Of a stretch of DNA of 64,000 nucleotides, positions 60,703 to 64,000 are shown in pieces (positions within the stretch are counted from its first letter, which is position 1; each line of letters opens with the position of its first letter). The translations under genes were made by a program, and so were the position numbers. Below the pieces are notes generated by a model. That model did no database searches. It worked only from the letters and a program-made list of their open reading frames with translations, and was not told the DNA's origin. Source of the stretch: an uncultured Opitutaceae bacterium (GTDB lineage Bacteria; Verrucomicrobiota; Verrucomicrobiia; Opitutales; Opitutaceae); NCBI GenBank assembly GCA_937889545.1, contig CALAOT010000126.1, positions 30,990 to 94,989 of the forward strand. Direction: 5' to 3'.

Positions 60703-60744
60703 GCACTTCACCCCATTTCCGTCTGATCGCTTTGCGGATAGTAT
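60703..60744 (+). promoter_or_regulatory. Stress-regulon promoter module 10 (ECF sigma gene)
   Basis: GCACTTCACCCCAT (60703-60716), 22-nt gap, TAGTAT (60739-60744), 10 nt before the sigma factor ATG. It is divergent from module 9, about 60 nt apart. Confidence 0.62.
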
Positions 60745-60753
60745 CCGCCCGCA

Positions 60754-61512
60754 ATGCTCTCAACAGTTTCACAACCCGGCACCGCCATTCGGTTCACACG
60801 ATCGGCGACCGGCCCCACCGCCAGGGTCATAATTTCGGGCCAAGGGGCGGACCATGACGCCGGCCTGGTGCGCCGTTTCAACGCCGGGGATGGGAATGCG
60901 TTTGTCGAGATCATGACGCGCCATCACGGAAGAATATTCTCAATTGCGCTTAGCCATCTGCGCAACCATGCCGATGCGGAGGAGATCACTCAGGATACTT
61001 TCATCCGCGCCCATCGCGGCCTGGCGCGTTTCCGGGGCGACTCCTCGCTCAGCACTTGGCTACACCGCATTGCCTTCAATCTCTCGCGCAATCGTCACAA
61101 GTACTATTCCTATCGCCGCAGGAATGCCACCCATTCGCTCGACTGCGCATTCAGCGATGACAATCAGTCGACCTTCTCCGACGTGATCGCAAGCGATGCT
61201 CCGAGCCCCGTGCACGAGGCGACGACCCGCGAGTTTTCCGAGCTCGTCGCCGTATGCATGAAAAGGCTCGGCGTGCGCCAGCGCGAAATCCTCGTGCTGC
61301 GGAACGGATTGAACAATTCCTATGGTGACATCGGCCGGGCGCTCGGGATCAGCATTGGCACCGTAAAGAGCCGGATCGGGCGGGCACGCGAGAACCTCCG
61401 TCTTCTCATTGCCCAGTCATATCCCGATCCCGATATGAAGCTGAATGTTTCGCCCTTCGATTGGTTTGAAACTCTCCGGCCCTGCGGCCGCGTTAGCGTT
61501 GCATGCGTCTGA
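60754..61512 (+). CDS. ECF-family RNA polymerase sigma factor
   Basis: A 252-aa sigma factor. Region 2 spans about 55-120 (FVEIMTRHHGRIFSIALSHLRNHADAEEITQDTFIRAHRGLARFRG, STWLHRIAFNLSRNRHK). Region 4 spans about 170-225 (CMKRLGVRQREILVLRNGLNNSYGDIGRALGISIGTVKSRIGRARENLR). No region 3 and no anti-sigma gene is adjacent, so its control is not obvious. The C-terminal about 25 residues beyond region 4 are of unknown use. Promoter module 10 lies directly upstream. The gene converges with the response-regulator operon. Confidence 0.9.
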   Translation: MLSTVSQPGTAIRFTRSATGPTARVIISGQGADHDAGLVRRFNAGDGNAFVEIMTRHHGRIFSIALSHLRNHADAEEITQDTFIRAHRGLARFRGDSSLSTWLHRIAFNLSRNRHKYYSYRRRNATHSLDCAFSDDNQSTFSDVIASDAPSPVHEATTREFSELVAVCMKRLGVRQREILVLRNGLNNSYGDIGRALGISIGTVKSRIGRARENLRLLIAQSYPDPDMKLNVSPFDWFETLRPCGRVSVACV

Positions 61513-61565
61513 GGGCACCCGTCACGAATCATAGGGCTTGCGGTCGAATGCCGCAGCCGGACTGG

Positions 61566-62252
61566 TCAAATGATCGTCACTTGAACGCTGCTCTCGATGA
61601 TGCCCTGCGCGATCGCGTAGCGTGTGAGGCCCGCCGTGTCGTGGATGTTCAGCTTGTCCATCAGATGCTGCCGATGCTTCTCGACCGTCTTGATGCTGAT
61701 CTTTAGCTCGGCCGCTACCTGCTTGTTGGCCTGGCCCTCGGCGACCAACTGGATGACCTCCAGCTCGCGCGATGTCAGCCCTGTGGCCTTCTTGATCATC
61801 AGTCCGCCGGTCCTGTCCGGAGCCTTGAAATGGTCGTGCAGGCGCTTTGCGACCTTCGGGCTGTAAAATGTGTTTCCGGCCATCACATCATGGATCGCCC
61901 GGGCCAAGATCTGTGCTGACGTCTGTTTGATGAGGAATCCAACGGCGCCCACGGTCGCGACTCTGTCAATGTAGGCATCGTCGCTGTGCGCGGAGAGGAT
62001 GATCACCTTGGTGACTGGGGCGGCGGCAAGGATCTGACGCGTGGCCTCGAGGCCGTTGAGAACCGGCATTGCGATGTCCATTACGACAACGTCGGGACGA
62101 AGCGACTTTGCCAGACTCACGGCTTCGTGCCCGTTGTGGGCTTCGCCGACAACCTGGATTCCGCCGTCTGCGAGCAGCAGGGCACAGAGCCCCTCCCGAA
62201 CAATCGTGTGATCGTCAGCCAGCAGGGTCCTGATGAGCTTTATGGGTTTCAT
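61566..62252 (-). CDS. NarL/FixJ-type response regulator
   Basis: A 228-aa regulator. The receiver domain shows acidic D13-D14, the phosphorylated D59 in VVVMDIAMP, Ser87 and K109. The C-terminal LuxR-type HTH is LTSRELEVIQLVAEGQANKQVAAELKISIKTVEKHRQHLMDKL. It overlaps the kinase gene by 4 nt. As the only intact DNA-binding response regulator in the window, it is the leading candidate to bind the GGGTnnnACCCCAT dyad, whose place near -42 suits a class II activator. That link is inference. Confidence 0.93.
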   Translation of the reverse strand: MKPIKLIRTLLADDHTIVREGLCALLLADGGIQVVGEAHNGHEAVSLAKSLRPDVVVMDIAMPVLNGLEATRQILAAAPVTKVIILSAHSDDAYIDRVATVGAVGFLIKQTSAQILARAIHDVMAGNTFYSPKVAKRLHDHFKAPDRTGGLMIKKATGLTSRELEVIQLVAEGQANKQVAAELKISIKTVEKHRQHLMDKLNIHDTAGLTRYAIAQGIIESSVQVTII

Positions 62253-63382
62253 TCTTTTCCGGAGTGTTTGAAGGGAAGCTCTGCAGAAACAGTGGTGCCG
62301 CAGCCAGGTGCGGTATCGACCCGGAAAGTGCCGCCGACCATCTCGACGCGCTCGCGCATGCCTATCAGGCCCAGCCGCTTGTTCCTCCGGGAGTCGAGCA
62401 CATGCTCGGCATCAAAGGATCTTCCATTGTCCCTGATCTCCATGAGCACTGCCTGCGGAACGGCCTTGATCACAACGCTAACGCTGCTCGCCTGCGCGTG
62501 CTCGGCAACGTTGACGAGTGCCGCCAGGGCCACCCGGTAGAGCACCGTTCGCTTGTCATTGGCCAACTCTTCGACACCGGAAAAGGTCGAGAACTCGACC
62601 CGCAGCCCGGTCCGCGCCGCAAATCCCTTCACGTAGGTTTGCAACGCCGGAATAAGCCCCAGGTCATCCAGGAGGGTCGGACGCAGGTCGCGGGCGAATT
62701 GATGCACGATGTCCACAGATTTTTCGACGAGGCGCTGCGTATATGTGATGTGCTTTGAGAAATTCTTCTTGCTGGCTCCGGACTCGATCTTCAGGGAGGC
62801 AAGCTGGACGTTAATCCCCGTCAGGGTCTGCACAATCTCGTCGTGAAGCTCGCGGCTGATTTCCTTGCGCTCCTCCTCCTGCGCCAGCAACACCTGATGT
62901 GACAGGTGGCGCAATCGCCGCTGCATTTGGCGCGCTTCCTTCAGCAGGGCGACGTGCTTCTGCTCGCTCAGCCGCAGGTCCCGTTCCGCAGATTTCCTAT
63001 GGGCCACCTCTTTCTTGAGGCTCCGGTTGGAGGTGCTTAGTTCAATCGTGCGCTTTTGAAGCGCTCCATTCGAGTGCCTCAACCGGGCGATGCTTTCGAG
63101 CGTTGCGCGGTGCGTCTTCTCGATCGGAGAGAGCGCATCGAGGAAGAAAGCTCCTGCGCGTCTGACGATCCTGTCCCGCGTCGGCGTCGAGCAATTGACA
63201 GGCATCAGGTCGAGGAGCGCCTGTCCATGGATATTGGCGAGATCAAGCGTCTCAAGCCCTTCCAAAACAGCCTTTCTTCCCAATCCTTCCGCCCGCTCCG
63301 AAGACAAGCCCAATCTATCTTGCAAGTGATTGCGCAGCCCCACCCGGTACTTTTGCGACAGCCTGAGTGGCTTTTGGTTCAA
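62249..63382 (-). CDS. Soluble sensor histidine kinase (HisKA_3), partner of the regulator
   Basis: The open frame reaches an ATG at 63496, but promoter module 11 and alignment with the paralogue at 56652 suggest a start near 63382, possibly TTG, giving about 377 aa. It has a helical sensory region, His in KEISRELHDEIVQTLTGIN, N box ALVNVAEHAQASSV, IRDNGRSFD and RLGLIGMRERVEMVGGTFRVDT. No membrane segment is present, so it senses a cytoplasmic cue. It is transcribed with the response regulator, which overlaps its end. Confidence 0.88.
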   Translation of the reverse strand: MNQKPLRLSQKYRVGLRNHLQDRLGLSSERAEGLGRKAVLEGLETLDLANIHGQALLDLMPVNCSTPTRDRIVRRAGAFFLDALSPIEKTHRATLESIARLRHSNGALQKRTIELSTSNRSLKKEVAHRKSAERDLRLSEQKHVALLKEARQMQRRLRHLSHQVLLAQEEERKEISRELHDEIVQTLTGINVQLASLKIESGASKKNFSKHITYTQRLVEKSVDIVHQFARDLRPTLLDDLGLIPALQTYVKGFAARTGLRVEFSTFSGVEELANDKRTVLYRVALAALVNVAEHAQASSVSVVIKAVPQAVLMEIRDNGRSFDAEHVLDSRRNKRLGLIGMRERVEMVGGTFRVDTAPGCGTTVSAELPFKHSGKE

Positions 63383-63473
63383 GGAATGGATCGATTTGGT
63401 CGTTTGAATAGACGTCGTGTTCCGGTTCGAGATGCAGAGATTTGTGGTCTTTCCGCCGGGCCGCCCGGGGATT

Positions 63474-63518
63474 AATGTCTCATGGCAAGAATTCAAAGTC
63501 GATGGGGTAAGTACCCCC
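63474..63518 (-). promoter_or_regulatory. Stress-regulon promoter module 11 (kinase/regulator operon)
   Basis: Reverse strand: GGGTACTTACCCCAT (63502-63516), 22-nt gap, GACATT (63474-63479). The dyad spacer is 4 nt instead of 3 and the -10 is weak. A start here would place the 63496 ATG upstream of the transcript. Confidence 0.5.
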
Positions 63519-64000
63519 CTGTGGCGTGTGTCCGCCTCCCGAGTCCGCGGCGGGCTTAGTTTTCGGCGCCGCCTCTTCTGCCTGGATCCGCCTCAATTCC
63601 AAGCTCCGCCAATCTTGTTCATCTCCGCTCCGGTCGGATACACGGCATTTCAGATCCTAATCTTGTCGAGGTACACGAAAAAGGGATGGAATAATCGCCC
63701 TGGCATCGGCGTTCCTTATTCTTCACAGAACCAAAATGCTGTTGGTGTCTAATAACTAATGACATAGGCGACCGTCGCCGCCGCAAAGGGTTCACTGCTG
63801 GCCTCGTCGGTGGAATCGAGCAGGCCGGCGAGCCCTTGCCCAAAACCTTTTCGCGATCGCCGGATAATGCCCCTGCCGAATACCGGGTGCATCCGACGTC
63901 GGATAGGGCCCGGGTCTGTTCTCACTGCGACTATCGGCGACCGCCCCCGCCGCCCGGATGGACATAGGCGCCGCCGCCGTGGCCATACGAGCCGCGCCCA
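63519..64000. other. Window end; possible partial gene on the reverse strand
   Basis: Most of this stretch has no supported gene. From 63931 to the window edge the reverse strand reads a Gly/His-rich C-terminus (GRGSYGHGGGAYVHPGGGGGRR, stop), which could be the end of a gene starting outside. Confidence is low. Confidence 0.25.

Noticed and set aside
43642..60716. Reading the GGGTnnnACCCCAT motif as the -35 element of the ECF sigma factor
   Set aside because: CCCCAT ends 22 nt before the -10-like hexamer, too far for a 16-17 nt spacer, and no second conserved block lies at the ECF distance.

Overview
The window is GC-rich bacterial chromosome. I infer a member of the Verrucomicrobiota, probably Opitutaceae-like. 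The grounds are the ExbB-ExbD-ExbD-TonB operon with anchored coiled-coil partners, a large secreted glycoside hydrolase ending in two copies of a C-terminal domain I associate with Opitutaceae, and the style of the stress genes. No rRNA or ribosomal protein gene is present to fix the taxonomy.

Layout. 0.3-0.6 kb: three tRNA genes (Lys, Thr, Gln). 1-5.8 kb: a TonB energy-transduction operon. 6.1-26.3 kb: an accessory region built around tRNA-Pro(CGG). The intact tRNA is at 21.5 kb. Two further 5' halves (15.8 and 16.9 kb) and one decayed copy (6.1 kb) lie to its left, and a 30-bp copy of its 3' end lies at 26.2 kb. The segments between these marks carry a Doc-type toxin-antitoxin pair, a VapBC pair, a TOTE-type primase-helicase with an AbiE pair, and a small integrative element. 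That element has a tyrosine recombinase (broken), an HUH replication protein (split by an IS630 element) and a membrane coiled-coil protein. 26.3-28.9 kb: an ISL3-family element and decayed genes. 29-41.6 kb: ordinary metabolism, comprising a secreted glycoside hydrolase, a DUF1223 protein, a three-gene operon coupling a 2-oxoacid:ferredoxin oxidoreductase to an ADP-forming acyl-CoA synthetase, an S9 peptidase and an esterase. 41.9 kb: tRNA-Met.

42.9-63.5 kb is an envelope-stress region. It holds DUF1328, Thivi_2564-like, DUF2934, DUF3185 and DUF3309-like small proteins, a CsbD-like protein, BON-domain proteins, a PRC-barrel protein, a P-type proton ATPase, a DevBCA/MacB-like export operon with its own outer-membrane factor, an ECF sigma factor, and a NarL-type two-component system with a second paralogous kinase. 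Eleven places here, all upstream of genes, carry a promoter-like module: a dyad close to GGGTnnnACCCCAT followed, usually after exactly 22 nt, by a TAnnnT -10-like hexamer. Targets include the ECF sigma gene and the kinase/response-regulator operon, so the region looks like a self-regulating stress regulon.

The two signals I find most worth checking are that promoter module and the tRNA-Pro half-gene array bracketing defence and toxin-antitoxin cargo. Everything was read by eye; no database search or alignment was run.
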